In this document: piece after piece, positions 25,666-39,400 of the stretch | Layout: every line of letters begins with the position of its first letter | How positions within the stretch are numbered: the first letter of the stretch is position 1 | The notes under the pieces: model-generated | What the model was told of the DNA's origin: nothing | The model's database searches: none | Seen by the model: the letters and a program-made list of their open reading frames with translations, nothing else | Translations under genes and position numbers: made by a program | DNA from: Hofstenia miamia | Taxonomy: Eukaryota > Xenacoelomorpha > Acoela > Hofsteniidae | Reading direction: 5' to 3' | Assembly (NCBI GenBank): GCA_900660155.1 | Contig: CABFPE010000245.1 | Coordinates: 364,834-428,833 of the forward strand | DNA: 64,000 bases

Positions 25666-28343
25666 TTTGGAAGGTCAATCAGGGCTTTCATGCCAAATTC
25701 GATTTATTCCCTCCGAGTTTGAGTTTTTTAGTTTCAAGGTCGAATAATTTTTGCAGAAAATTCAGTTTGATCAAGTTATTTCTAATTTTGAGTTTTCAAA
25801 GATGAAAAATAATTTTTTACACTATACATTACTTTAAAGAAAAACTGGACTCTAAGCATGTTTTTTTAAATTTTGATATCAGAAATATCTTAATTATGTA
25901 GTTTGCTGACACTGATAAAAAAACTTGCTAAGCTGGACATTTATATATATATATTGTATATATATGTTCACTTATATGCCCCTCAAATATGTGTTCTATG
26001 TAACAGATTAGATTCATGGCAAAATTGTTTCACATATATGTTTAGTGTGGATATTTTTTTTGAAATTAGCATTCTCATTGTGGTTACTTAATTTTTTTCA
26101 TAGAATAGTAATAGTTTTTTAAAAACCATTTATATAAAGTACTGTGTTTTTCTATCATTTTTTTGTATTTTTATGTAAAATTTTGAAATGAGTACATGCC
26201 AGACTAGGGCCTACTATATGATGACTAGAAAATTTACAGTAAAACCAGTAGTAAGGGAGGCTGAGATGAAGTGCCACTTTGAGCTGACTCATTGCCTGTG
26301 TTAACTCATGGATATTGGCAGGGGTGAATGCCATCTAGGGTAATGTCATGGAAATTGCTTACTCATTCTATGCTGATTCAAAAACATGTACTTACAAGTT
26401 TTGGGATATTTATGGGGGCAAATTAGTTTACATGTTTACTTTGTTTATTACATCTATTTTTGTTAATATACATGGCATTGCTAGCTGACTAATCAGGCAC
26501 TGTGGTAATACATTACTGACTAAACTCATATTTCACTTTGCAAAATGATTAATTTTGTTTTCCATAAAGAATTCCATGCATTTCTAACAATCATTGTAAT
26601 TTAATTCATTTTCAATTTACTTTCTAATTTGTAATTCTTTATAATTATGTCACCATGAGGTAAGCTCCTTTAATTTGACTTTGGTTCAGGATGCTAAACC
26701 ACTGTCCCCTCAATCAGGTGCTACATGTTTTTATTGCTCAATTGAATTTGCGATGGAAGCATGATCATATGATTTTGAGTTGTAAACAAAGACAGGTAAT
26801 TATTTCAGAACAATGCATAAATAGGAGCAACAATGTAGTGCAGCATCTGCTACCAGGCACCAACATAGAGTGTGACATAATCCATCAACTATCATGTGTG
26901 GTCAAGATGAGAGAAGAGATGAATGAAACAAAGACTAAAAATATTTATAATTATTATAATGATTTAAATGTAAACACATGATAGGATTGATTATTACATT
27001 TTGCAAAACATTTTGTGCAATTAGATTTAAATTATGCTTGACAGTATTTGACAAAATGATAGATGGTCAAACAGCATAGTCAAATTAACGCTGATGTTGT
27101 GTAATCGTTAACAGAAATATTAAACAAGGGAAAACTGTAAACAAGAAGCGATTAACAGGTACTAGTCGAGTATTTAGTTGTTTATTACCAAGTGCTATAA
27201 ATATGCTTGAAATGATGAAATTATTGATGAACAAATTTACATTGGATTTCCTTTTCTCTTGTCAGGTTATTTTATATTCTAATGGAAAGCTAAACGTTTA
27301 CGAGCTGGGGTAATTGTATGGTGGTTCCCACAACCAGTTAAAGGTATGCTGGAGCAGCCTCCTAATAGCTATTCCACAGCAGGGAGGGTGACAGCTGTAG
27401 TTACCTTGTGTGCTCTTAGGTTATGGATATGTGTAGGAGTTTTTTACCATTATAGCTTTCCTACTTGTCATTGCTTGCCTGTTATTATCATGTTTTACAT
27501 GCTAACTTCCCTATCAATGAACTTCAGTCAGTTATTATGTTATCTTACAATCAGTGATTTAATATTACTTATATTTAGATGGTTATATAAATCGTATCTT
27601 TATATTTTATTACATATAGATTGTTTAATAGTCACAACTAGTTGCTCATTGTTTCTTATGGTAGACCTTTGGCTGACTCATGTCTATATTTTTCTGCAGG
27701 CAGCATTGATTGTTTACATATATTGATGGCTATTATGTATTTCTATATATGTAGGGGTATTACATGTAAGGCTCAATAATAAGCTACTCAAGCATCCCAG
27801 TTGCATTAATCCGTTTCTTACACAACGTCATAATAACAAAAACAATCAATGGACTGAATTCTTAAGTAGTTGCAAATCCCATCACACTGAGTTCGCTATT
27901 CACATACCAATTCCTTCAATGGTTTCTACTTTGAAAAGACAGCTCCATTTGTAGACGCAGCTGATCAGTGTGTTTCTGGAAATGCATGCCACCTTTAAGT
28001 GTTGATCCTGTCTTCCAATTTCTCGACTTTATCCAAATAAACTGGAGGAGAGTTATGCAATTAGAAAAGCTAATGCATATTAAGTTAAGTTAATATCCCA
28101 AACACTTATTGTGAAGGAGAGAATTAGGAGAATGTCAACTCTGCTAAATGTGTTAACTAAGAAAAGTAATAGGTTTTCTCTAAATTATACACTAATGGTG
28201 GATTGGCATGATTCTACAAGAATTATCTTTTCTCATAAATATTACTTCTTGTTAGATGTGGGTAGGGATGTACTGATCTTAGTTCTGCTTTGATATAAGA
28301 TATGTTGTTGTTAACATATACTAACTCCAACTAATATGATACT
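25666..28343. other. No recognised gene; CpG-poor block
   Basis: From about 26200 to 28300 CpG becomes rare (a handful per kilobase) and TG/CA frequent, unlike the sequence before it. Open frames at 26691-26981 and 27346-27726 (the latter hydrophobic, 126 codons, several Leu/Ile-rich stretches) match no family I know and could be chance. TA-rich runs occur at 25940-25970. Confidence 0.4.
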
Positions 28344-29495
28344 GTAGCATCATCCAAAAAGGCAACTAAAAGCTGAATAACGTTGAATGATTATCAATTG
28401 AAATTAATTGTAAAAAATTTAGTTAATGAACTTTAGTTTATTTTTGTAAAATGCAACTAAGATTTAATATTGGTCAAAATAAGAAACTTGTTAGCCGATC
28501 AAGAGGTAATTGACAAATTAAATTGAGCAAACTAACGCTTACATATATTGAGCCATATTGGCAGACGAATCATTTGAATTTTAAAATCGGCAGGTACTTT
28601 TTGTAGAAATTTTATAAATAGCTTTGATTCAACCATAATTTTGATGAACAATAAATTCTTCGGAGTTTATTTAATTTTCATTTCTACTTTATCTGGTTTG
28701 ATTATTTAATTAAATGTGCAGCTAGGCAAGTTGTGTTTAGTAGTGGCTGGAATCCATCACGGGATCGATTCTAGGGTCTTTGTGCCAGTCACGAAAGTGC
28801 ACCTATGTTACGGTTAGGAGTTTTTCGATTCTTGCCTAGTCTGACTATCGATCAACACATGTAAGAAATAATCAATGCCTGAAACGACTGGATAGTCGAC
28901 ACTTAGGGATATTTATATATTCTTAAATGTAGGAGACTCGACTATAATTGACTCAATAAATGACCTCACATGTAATACTATTAAATGTAGGTATAGGAAA
29001 CTGCAAGTTTGTTATCTGTATAATTAAGCCGATAGTTTTACGGTAATGGCTATGTTAGTTATATTATTACATGCAGTTAGTGTCAATGCCCGGTTGCTTT
29101 ATTAAATAAAAACAACAAACACTTTACAACTCTGAGTTTAAGTCAGTTACAACTTTACTTGAGTGCACACACCGAGCTAACGTAGGGCATACATAATTAA
29201 TCCCAGTTGAGCTGAGATGGTGATGTGGACTCAACCATCGTTGCAGAAGAGGAGGAGCTGTGTTGTGGAGATCGGCTTCGGGCAGGAGCCCATGGAACAA
29301 CCGAAGAGGAAACATCATACTGCCCAGTCACCTAAACAGTGATGGTTATTACCTGAGTACTTAATTAACGTAACTAGTTAATAAGAAAGAGAAATTTGAT
29401 GGATCAACAAATGGGTAACACCTCACCCGCAGTTTACTAAGCATCCCTTAACAGTGATTAAACATGGCGTAACAAGCTAGGTGGAGGATGTTACA
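28344..29495 (+). repeat. 5' LTR
   Basis: About 1152 bp, beginning TGTAGCATCATCC and ending GGATGTTACA. It contains a TATA-like TTTATAAATAG near 28612 and AATAAA-type signals near 28650, 28955 and 29103, candidates for promoter and polyadenylation. GACTAT and ATAGTC arms near 28850-28900 can form a hairpin. Confidence 0.93.
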
Positions 29496-29509
29496 TGGCG
29501 ACCGTGACA
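29496..29509 (+). other. Primer-binding site, tRNA-Arg-like
   Basis: TGGCGACCGTGACA begins immediately after the LTR. As I recall the 3' end of arthropod tRNA-Arg(UCG), this is its complement, the primer used by the 412/mdg1 group of gypsy elements. The tRNA match is from memory. Confidence 0.65.
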
Positions 29510-29714
29510 ACTAAAGAACAAAGTCAACGGAGAGGAAACAATACAGCGATACTTCTTTAAAGACTTAACTACTCAAAGAAAAGTGAAGAGGAAGCAACGG
29601 AGCAGCGACTAAAAAATGAGAAGTCAGCAAAGGCAGAAAGATTTCAACCGCAACAGGTGCAAATTAGATCCTTGAATCGAAACCGAATGGAATGCCACTA
29701 CAACATTAGAAAAG

Positions 29715-31454
29715 ATGACAAATAATAAAAGCAAAAAAGGAAGCGCAAAAAAGGCGACACCAAAAACCACCACCCCTATGACGACACGATCGTCATCCTA
29801 CCCAAGAAGCTCAGAAGCCACACAAACCCCAGAGTCGACAAGACATGAATCGTCGTCTGAACCAGGAACCCCAGAAATAATGGAAATTCTAAAAAAGAAC
29901 AACGAAACAGAGAAGCTACTACGAGAGGAAATTGGTTTGTTAACAAAAAGAATAGAGGATATCAAGTTAGCAAGCGCGGAGACAATTAGGAATATTCAGA
30001 TTGACATGGATACCAGACTAATCGAACAGAGTGAGGTGTTCCAAAGTGAAATCAAGTCACTGACAAAACAGCTAACAGAATCCAATAGTAGATTCCTCGA
30101 ACAAAACCAACTCTTGCAAGACAAAAATAACATGCTAGAGAGAACTAATCGGCAGTTAATACAGGATAATGACATACAAGCTGCGGAGATACTACAACTC
30201 AAAGGTCAAATAACTCGACTTGAGGCAAATAAAGACGAACAATCTGCACAAGATCTGATGGAAATAGAAAAAAGACGATTGGTCGAGGATAAGGACCTGA
30301 GACAGGAAGAAATAGCCCAACTGAAGGATAGGGTGAGGCTATTGCAGCTGAACAGAGATGAACAGGAAAAAATACAATCCCACAATTTCCAATTGATGAG
30401 CAGAAAAGAATGAGAGTTACGAACTTCACCAACTCAGGACAACACATCGGAGGACTCATCGGAAGATGAAAATGAAATGGAGAAGAGAAAATTTGTTGAA
30501 GAAATCAAAGACGCAATAACTGCGCAGTTACGGAAAGAAGAAGCAACAACAAGAAACATGAAACCGAAATATAACAATTCGATTCTGAACCAGGAGGTGG
30601 GAAATGATATGATCCCCTGCAAGGCTACGTTACCAAAATTCAACGGAAGAGTGGATGGCTATAATCCAACGTTCGGAGAATGGCTCCAGATGTTCGAGCT
30701 GACAATGGCGGAGAGAAAGGTAAGCCAACACTCAGCAGCGGCAAGATTTCCCTTATATCTGACAGGGGCGGCAGCGCAGCATTACCTGCTGTTAGATCCG
30801 GAGACAAAGACAGATTATAAACTATTAATTGGTGATTTCTTAGAATACTACGGAAACGAAAGTTTTAAAAACCAATACCAGATAATCTTAAATGGGACAA
30901 AGATGAAAAAAACTGATGATATCCGCAACTACATACAACAAGTCGAAAGACTAGTAACACTTAGCTCAAGGGAAAACCAATATTCGAAGTACGATCTCTT
31001 TTCGCACATTTGTAAGGGGATGCCCGATAACATCAGAGCACAGTTTGAGATCAAATGCGACGTAGACGACAAACTGGAAAGAATGATAAGAAAAGCAGTA
31101 GATATACAAGCGACAATTGAAAACAACGCAAGGATAAATGAAAAAGCAGCCTGGCATAGGGAAGCGCCGAACTGGAGGAACAACCTCAAGCCGAAAAATA
31201 CGACAAAACCATACGAGGCTGAGAAACAAGAGAAGACAATAAAAATAAAGACTAGAGACGGAAAAACGAAGAAGGTTCGTGAGAAAGACATCAAATGTTA
31301 CAACTGTGGGAAAAAAGGGCACAGGAAAGATGAGTGCCACAAACAAATAAACATGATCGGAGAAGAACAGGGGTACTTCGAAGAAGAAGATCTGATAGAA
31401 TCAGAAGTGGAAACAAACGAAGAACCCCAAACGGAAGAGGAATCGGAAAACTAA
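29715..31454 (+). pseudogene. gag region of the LTR element (broken)
   Basis: Structural gene of the element. The first part is a Lys/Ser/Thr-rich head followed by a long Glu/Lys/Gln coiled coil (about 29880-30400), unusually long for a gypsy gag. The second part holds a gypsy-type capsid region (FNGRVDGYNPTFGEWLQMFE near 30640) and ends in one CCHC zinc knuckle, CYNCGKKGHRKDEC (31296-31339), followed by an acidic tail. The end overlaps the start of pol by about 120 bp in another frame, as in families that use frameshifting. Confidence 0.85.
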
Positions 31455-33653
31455 GTGGAGCGCCGACTCCTGAAAACCGCGCAGCAGTGATGATTATGGC
31501 GAACATGGATACAATCAATACAATGACAATATCGGTTAATGGGATAATGATAAAAGCAACCATCGATACGGGAGCGGCAACCTCAATAATTACAGACGAC
31601 TGCGCAACTAAGTTAGGATTCCTAAGAGAAGACCTCACTAAATGTAATAAGAGGCTTATCAATGCATCTGGCGAATATATCGACACTAAAGGAGTACTGG
31701 AAGCGGTGCAGTTAAGAGTGGCCAATACTACGTTCGAGCAATCACTAGTGGTAGTAGACACACATAACAACATGCTACCATACGAGATCATTTTAGGAGA
31801 TGACTTCCTCATTAAAAACAAATGTGTTATCAACTATGCGGATAGAACGATAAAAGTCAAAGAGGAAGAAATCGAGATTGAAGAAGAACAGGGCAGAGAA
31901 AGGAAAATAACGTTTGAATTACAGGAAGATATACATCTGCAACCGCATCAATGGAAAATGTACGAGATGGAAATGGAGGAGGTGATCACAGCTGACGTAA
32001 TGATCTACGAGAACAAAGGAATAAATACTAAAAGAGTGTCAATGCCGTCAAGCATATGTGCAGTAAAAAACGGAAAAGGCAAGATTCCAATTCTCAACCC
32101 AACAAATCGAAACGTAAACTTAAGGAAGTCACACGTCAGGATATTCGGGAAATATGTAAGATCAAACATCAGAGTGATTTGGAAAGCAATGGAAGACGAG
32201 GATGGAGCCGACGACTTGTATGGTCGATTCAAGGACTTACAAGTGGAAGCACAAAGTACTCCACATGGCCGACTTGAGGGCGAGTGGACGAACACCATCC
32301 AAGTCGCGAGTACTCCCAAAGGCCGACTCAAGGGCACTGGGACAAAAGCAACCAACGACGAATATAAGATCCCGGACATCGAAAGCGAGGATTACCAACA
32401 CCTAAGCGAAGAAGAGATGCAACTGTTGAAGAAGATGCTAAAACGACACAAACGGATATTTAACTACGGAGAAATAAGCGTAGGGCAAGCGATAGGGGAG
32501 AAACACAAGATAATAACAACCACTGACAAACCAATAAAACTCCCCTGCAGAAGAGTGCCCGAACAAATGAAGGATGAATACAATCGAATATTGGAAGAAT
32601 TAATAGACAACAAAATCATACGTCCAAGCGAGAGTCCCTACGTGGCACCAACGGTGTTTGTGAAGCAGGGAGACAAATACCGGCTATGTATAGACTTCCG
32701 AAAATTAAACGAAGTAACAAAGAAAGACTCGTATCCTCTGCCAAGAATTGAAGACATGTTATATGAAGCAAGTAAACACAAATATTTTACAACACTAGAT
32801 CTGTGTAAAGCGTATTGGCAGGTACGAATGGAAGAAAGTGACATTGAAAAGACAGCATTCATTACACCATATGGATTATACGAATGGATCTACATGGCGT
32901 TCGGGCTATGTAACGCACCTGCGACGTTTCAAAGGTACATAACAAAGATCCTGAAGAATAAAAAACACAGAATGGAAGAGGGCATCAATGCATACATAGA
33001 TGATATAATCGTGACAAGCGATACAATACAAGAACACATTGAGAAACTAGATAGGACGCTAACAATCCTAGGAAAAGCGGGCCTCCGCATAAATGGTAAC
33101 AAGTGCGAAATCCTAAAGGAGAAAATTATCTTCCTAGGAAGAACAATAGAAAAAGGAAGAATATCGATGAAGGACAACGCAAGAGAAATGATACGGAAGA
33201 TAGAAAAACCAAACAATAAGAAGGACATCCAAAGAATAATGGGTTTTTTCAATTACTACGGTACATTCATCCCCAATATCGCAGGAAAAACCACGAAGAT
33301 GATGAAGCTGATGAGAAAGTCGGTACCATTTGTCTGGACTTGGCAGGAGCAGGAAGAACTAGATAAGATCAAGGAAGAATTAGCGAAATTGCCATCACTG
33401 AATACACTGGATTACGACGAACCATTTATATTAGACTGCGACGCAAGCAAGGTTGCCATAGGCGCAACACTAGGACAAATGAAAAACGGGAAAGAAGTAC
33501 CAGTACAGTTTTTTAGCCGCAAGCTGCGAACAAGTGAAGAGAACTACGGCTCAACCAAAGTAGAGATGCTGGCACTAGTCGAAAGCATCAGGAAATTGAG
33601 ACATTTCTTAATCGGAAAAGAGTTTCGAGTATGCACCGACAACAGTGGCCTCG

Positions 33654-34008
33654 NNNNNNNNNNNNNNNNNNNNNNNNNNNNNNNNNNNNNNNNNNNNNNN
33701 NNNNNNNNNNNNNNNNNNNNNNNNNNNNNNNNNNNNNNNNNNNNNNNNNNNNNNNNNNNNNNNNNNNNNNNNNNNNNNNNNNNNNNNNNNNNNNNNNNNN
33801 NNNNNNNNNNNNNNNNNNNNNNNNNNNNNNNNNNNNNNNNNNNNNNNNNNNNNNNNNNNNNNNNNNNNNNNNNNNNNNNNNNNNNNNNNNNNNNNNNNNN
33901 NNNNNNNNNNNNNNNNNNNNNNNNNNNNNNNNNNNNNNNNNNNNNNNNNNNNNNNNNNNNNNNNNNNNNNNNNNNNNNNNNNNNNNNNNNNNNNNNNNNN
34001 NNNNNNNN
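33654..34008. other. Assembly gap (355 Ns)
   Basis: Unknown bases inside the RNase H to integrase interval. Single Ns also occur at 34581 and 35031, marking further joins. Frames that cross the gap are not evidence for anything. Confidence 1.
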
Positions 34009-34086
34009 ACGGTGTTACCTATCATAATAAAAGAGGAAATCTCCGAAAAGGAGATCATAGAAAAACAACAGGACGATGTGATTCTT

Positions 34087-35030
34087 AACGAGATATTAAG
34101 GAAGTTGAGAGAACCCCAAACGACACTGTCAAAGCTAACAGTGAGTTACTTTGAGCGCTACAAATGGAAAACAAATCGAAATGGGTTACTGTACGTTGAA
34201 GGGCAAAATAATCGAATTGCAATCCCAGAATATTGTAAAAGGGACCTGATACGACGGATACACGAAAAGGGTCACCTAGGGATAATACAAACAGAGAAAA
34301 CATTTAATGGACGATTCATAACAACGGCAGTCAGGAAGGTAATTGAAGACATCATCAATAAATGTACCACGTGTCTACTACACAATAGTCAACGATTCCC
34401 AATACAGAGAGCGCCTCTGGAGAAGATAATCGCTACGCAACCGAATGAAATAGTCCACATCGATCTGGAACAACTCTCGAAAGACAATGAGGGGTATCAA
34501 TTTCTACTGGTGATGGTGGATAATTTTACAAAATATGCAAGGATGGTCCCGATGAAGAACACAACTGCAGAAACCACAGCNTATATATTGCGTCTCGGAC
34601 CAATGGAAACCATCATATCAGATAAAGGACCACAATTTGAGAGTGGTTTATTCCAAGAAATGGTCAAAATGCTGGAAATAGTGAGCGAGAGAACCACAGC
34701 ATACCACCCACAGGCGAATGGCGTGTTGGAGAGACTAAACAGAACACTGATAAAATTAATAAGGGTAACAACAACAAGGATTGGTGGAAATAAATGGAGG
34801 CAAGTGATCGAGATGGTGGAGTATTTTTATAATACGTCAGTACACTCGACAACAGCAATCACCCCATTCAAAGCAATGTTTGGTCGAGAAGCAGCAACAC
34901 CCTTATCAATGCAATACACCGATTATAACAAGACTTTGAATAATGATTACGTAAATCAATTACGCTAGCAAATCGCAGCAATCCACGAAACAATATGCCA
35001 CAACACGAAGAAGTCAGCAGTGAGACAGCA
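34087..35030 (+). repeat. First copy of a doubled integrase segment
   Basis: This segment and 35032-35990 align end to end, starting with GAACCCCAAACGACACT and ending with ACAATATGCCACAACACGAA plus a few more bases. They differ at scattered positions. An N lies exactly at the junction. Confidence 0.9.
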
Positions 35031-35031
35031 N

Positions 35032-35990
35032 GAGATAATAAGGAAACTGAAAGAACCCCAAACGACACTATCAAAGCTGACAGCAAGCTACTTCGAGCTT
35101 TACAAATGGAGAACAAACCGAAATGGGTTACTGTATGTAGAGGGGCAGAACAATCAAATTGCAATACCAGAGTACCTCAAAAGGGATTTGATACAGCGAA
35201 TACACGAAAAAGGCCACCTAGGAATAATACAAACGGAGAAAACATTTAACGGGCGATTTATAACAACAGTGGTAAGAAAGGTAATTGAAGATATTATTAA
35301 CAAATGCACCACATGTTTGCTGCACAACAGTCAATGGTTCCCAACACAGAGAGCACCACTAGAGAAGATAATCGCCACACAACTGAATGAGATAGTCCAC
35401 ATTGACCTAGAACAACTCTAGAAAGATAATGAGGGGTATCAATTTCTACTGGTAATGGTGGATAATTTTACAAAATATGCAAGGATGATCCCGATGAAGA
35501 ACACAACTGCAGAAACCACAGCTGAGATAGTAATGAAGGAATGGATATTGCGTCTCGGACCAATGGAAACCATCATATCAGACAAAGGACCACAATTTGA
35601 GAGTGGCCTATTCCAGGAAATGGCCAAAATGCTGGAGATAGTGAGCGAAAGAACCACAGCATACCACCCACAGGCGAACAGTGCGGTGGAGAGACTAAAC
35701 AGAACTTTGATAAAATTAATAAGAGTAACAACAACCAGGATTGGTGGAAATAAATGGAGAGAGGTGATCGAGATGATAGAATATTTCTATAACACGTCTG
35801 TACACTCAACAACAGGAATCACCCCATTCAAGGCAATGTTCGGCCGGGAGGCAGCCACACCATTATCAATACAATACACCAACTACAGCAAAACCCTAAA
35901 CAACGACTATGTAAATCAATTACGCAAACAGATCTCAGCAATTCACGAAACAATATGCCACAACACGAAGAAATCGGCAGTAAGACAACA
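35032..35990 (+). repeat. Second copy of the doubled integrase segment
   Basis: Colinear with the first copy and continuing into the unique integrase tail. The scattered differences fit two alleles or two family members joined during assembly better than a biological duplication. Confidence 0.9.
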
Positions 35991-36463
35991 GCGAAACTAT
36001 AATAAAAAAATCTACGGGCACGCGCACAAAGTAGGCGACAAAGTCTACACATTCGCACCAATGAAACTCACAGACACGAATCAAGTTCGTAAACTAAAAA
36101 CGGTTTGGTCTGGACCACATACAATAACGCAGGAGCTGCCGAATAATGAGTACATGTTAGACAACGGTAGATTGTTGCACTTCCAAAATTTAAAAAGAGC
36201 AACGGTAGATATTGAAGAAACGAAGATAGATGAAAGTGCTGAGTTTAAATTAAGCCGAATAAATGGCAAAGAGGTTATGTACGATATGTGTGATTTAGAT
36301 AGCCTGCCGGAGGAAGAATTCGAGGAGGAATTCACAGCGGACATTGGAGATGAACAATTGGAAAGGAGAGTGCAACCCCAGAGGGCTGCAAGAGATAAAA
36401 CTATATATAACCCTGAAATATGGGATATAGATATAATAACTGCATTTAGGAAATTAGAGAAGG

Positions 36464-39400
36464 ATGCATCAGCCACTCAAGAAGCGGGTGAAGCGCAACA
36501 AACCAACCGAGGGAGTCCCGACCACCAACACGAGGAGGCGAGTGCGGAGAAGTTCTCAAACCGGATGTCGATTCGAGGGCAGAAGGGACGAGAACGACGA
36601 GATGGTAAATAGACGACGTAGAGTTAAGAGGCGTCTTAGTAGTACTCAAGGCCGATTCAAGGGCAGAGATACGAACGGACAATCGGCCTCTTCTCAGCTT
36701 GACTTTCCTTCCGGGGGATCAGTTCGTCGATTCAAGGGCGATGACACAACCGGAGTTCCAGGGGAAGGTGTGAGTGGTGGAAGAACCGTGGAGATCCGGA
36801 AGCGATTCAAGGCTGAAGGCATCTCCACTGGAACCACGGCTGGTCAAGTATCGCGGGTTGTAACTGATAGCCGATTCAAGGGCAACACAGTTGACACCAG
36901 CGGCACAGGTTCACAGCCCATGGACTGTGAGCCGAGCACCAGCAGATTGCCTTTACGGATGAGGCAAATAGAGATCTCCTCGGAGACAACATCAGAGCGG
37001 ACAATAAGATCCAAGGAGCGCGAGAAACGAATGTCTAAAATCGATGGAGAAACGTTGCACCCCTATTTTATGGCAACCACAAAAATGCGGCATAACGCGT
37101 TCGAGAAACTGTCTCCAGAAACGAAAACATTAATCAGGAAAACTGCCAAAATGGAAGGGAGCATACTGCCAATCCTATTAGACGCAGACAACCGGCCGAA
37201 AGTTAACGTGCTGATCAGCTACCCACAGGAATTAAATGAAACAATCGATAGGCCGTATATGAGGAGCACAACGCACATGATATTCAACGAAAATTTCACA
37301 TTAGAGACAGTGCAAGCACTCATGGCGTATAAAGAAAACATAGCGAAAATCCCGGAGATAAATTTGGATGAAGAAAACTTAACGATAATACACGTGCTAA
37401 GAGAAAAAGAATACAACAAAAATCTACAGAAACAAATTGACCAAACAGTCCGGATGGCAAAAGTACAGCGAACAAGAATAGTCGTTATAGCAATGAAGGA
37501 AAACCTCGAAGAATTACCAAGCTTTTTAAAAGATATGGTATTACGAGCAGAAGGTTTCTTCCCATGGCAGAAGAAAGAATTTACAATATCCGAGATAATA
37601 CGTTTCGATCTACAAATCGATTATTGGGCAAGCATATATGGCATAATGATAGAGCACAGTATAGCGATAGATCTTTTTCAACAAACAAAGACGGCGGAAA
37701 TGTTACAACTAAATGAAGGATTGGAGAAGGCCATGACACTATTTATTAAATGCAGTATGACACAACGCCAGGAGCACTTAGAAGAAATCAAAAAAGTGTG
37801 GGCAAACATGAAATTGCAAAAGAAAATAGACGAAGCATGGCCCGAGATAAAAATAGAAGCACCAGCACGCAAATATCATAAAACAGTAGAAATGGTATTG
37901 GCAGAGATCAATAGAGCATATGAATTAAACACGAAAAAAGACTTCCGAAATTTGATATTGGAAGAGAAGAACGCGCCGGAGATCAGATATAGAACGTCCG
38001 CATGGCTGTTAGCAATATGGCTCACAGAGGAAAAGGACCTCAAGTTACCCGTAACGAGAAGTCAAAGGGTGAAACTGACAAAAGCTAAAAAATTCGAAAT
38101 TGCGTTATCACCGATCAACACACAAACAAAAAACTGGTTGTTAAAAGGCCACGTCGAAAAAACCGAATCACCCAGCAAAAATGAGAAACCAATGCAGACA
38201 ATGGAGAAGCTGATAAGTAGGCTGATAACGAAACATCACCCAACGGGGAGAATATCAATAGTAGAGCTGGCAAACATAACAGGAATATGCCCAAGCGAAG
38301 TGCAGATATTTGAAGAGCCAATGCGAAAATACATGTGGGGTGCAACCTCAGAGACTAGATTAAAACAGCTCCCAAACCAACCATGGATGACAACGAAAAA
38401 GATAGTCAAACGCAAATTATGCGATACAAAAGAGATAACTCAACTGATCAAAGACAGGAACGTACAACAGGTGATAGATGAAAACATAAGACGCTATGCA
38501 AAAGATAGCCCGAGATGCACGTTCATAAAAATACTAAAGAGAGCCGAAATGCTGAAGAAAGGAGGTATAACAACACCAGTGGAGATATGCGAAATGGTGC
38601 CGAAATCAAAACAAGAGATCATCCAGGAAGAGCAACTCCTAACTTCATCGCAACTGTTGCTATCCCCACAAACACAAACAGTGATCGATCGAATAAATAT
38701 TGAAAAATGGGGTGATACAAGTCAAGATAGCACAATAGAATGGATCGACACGGATGATGAGAGATTCTTAGTAGAGATAAAAGTTACGAGAGAGAGAAAA
38801 GAAATAACGGAAAGAAACTACCAAAGAATAAGAGAACAACAAACGGTTGCGACGATGAAACTCATGTTCACAGAGGCATTCACGCGCACAGAATTGGAAG
38901 AATTATTGAAACCTTTCAATCAAATCGCACTGGATGTCGAGTGCATCACATCAAGAATTGAGATACATGAACGCATAAGAGTTAAGCTAAGCAAACGGGG
39001 ACTTACGCAATCATTTTGGGAGACAATCCCAGAGGCGAAGATGAACTACCCCGCTACGATCGGTTTGGCGACAGCGTCAAATACAACTGGCACATACGAA
39101 GAAATCGAGAGATTGGTCGACACAAAAATCCTATTGTGCACGCCGCCTAAAACAATAGCTATACCCATGGTACTACCAAGATGGCGATTACCCAAGGAGG
39201 TCCGACCAGCAAAAACGTTTCTGCACGAATATAAATCGTACGTAAACTCCCGCAGCAAAGCGATAGAAATGACACAGCGAGAAGACTACAAGAAAACGAA
39301 GAAGATACTATTAGACAACGATAATAAGGAACGCGTCTACATCGAAGGTAACATCACCCCGGATCGACTATATACAGAAGGGGAGGCAATACACATACAA

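Larger units (their letters stand above)
31334..36612 (+). pseudogene. pol region of the LTR element (broken, with assembly gap)
   Basis: Polyprotein of replication enzymes. The aspartic protease carries ATIDTGAATS (about 31558-31587). A charged spacer follows, with three GRFKD/GRLEG/GRLKG modules (32220-32340). The reverse transcriptase starts near 32530 (LPCRRVPEQ) and shows LCIDFRKLNE, FTTLDLCKAYWQV and the catalytic AYIDDIIV (about 32990). RNase H begins ILDCDASKVAIGATLG (about 33430) and is cut by the N run. The integrase has an HHCC finger (HEKGHLGI ... CTTCLLH), a DDE core (VDNFTKYARM, SDKGPQFES, NRTLIKLI) and a tail with an LHFQNLKRA stretch. The integrase part appears twice. Domain order is Ty3/gypsy. 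No chromodomain or dUTPase was seen. Confidence 0.93.

Noticed and set aside
27346-27726. Hydrophobic 126-codon frame as a membrane protein
   Set aside because: Leu/Ile/Tyr-rich composition is expected by chance in TA-rich DNA; no conserved motif.
30929-31833. Long minus-strand open frames opposite gag and pol
   Set aside because: They mirror the A-rich coding bias of the plus strand and have no domain; they are shadows of the retroelement genes.
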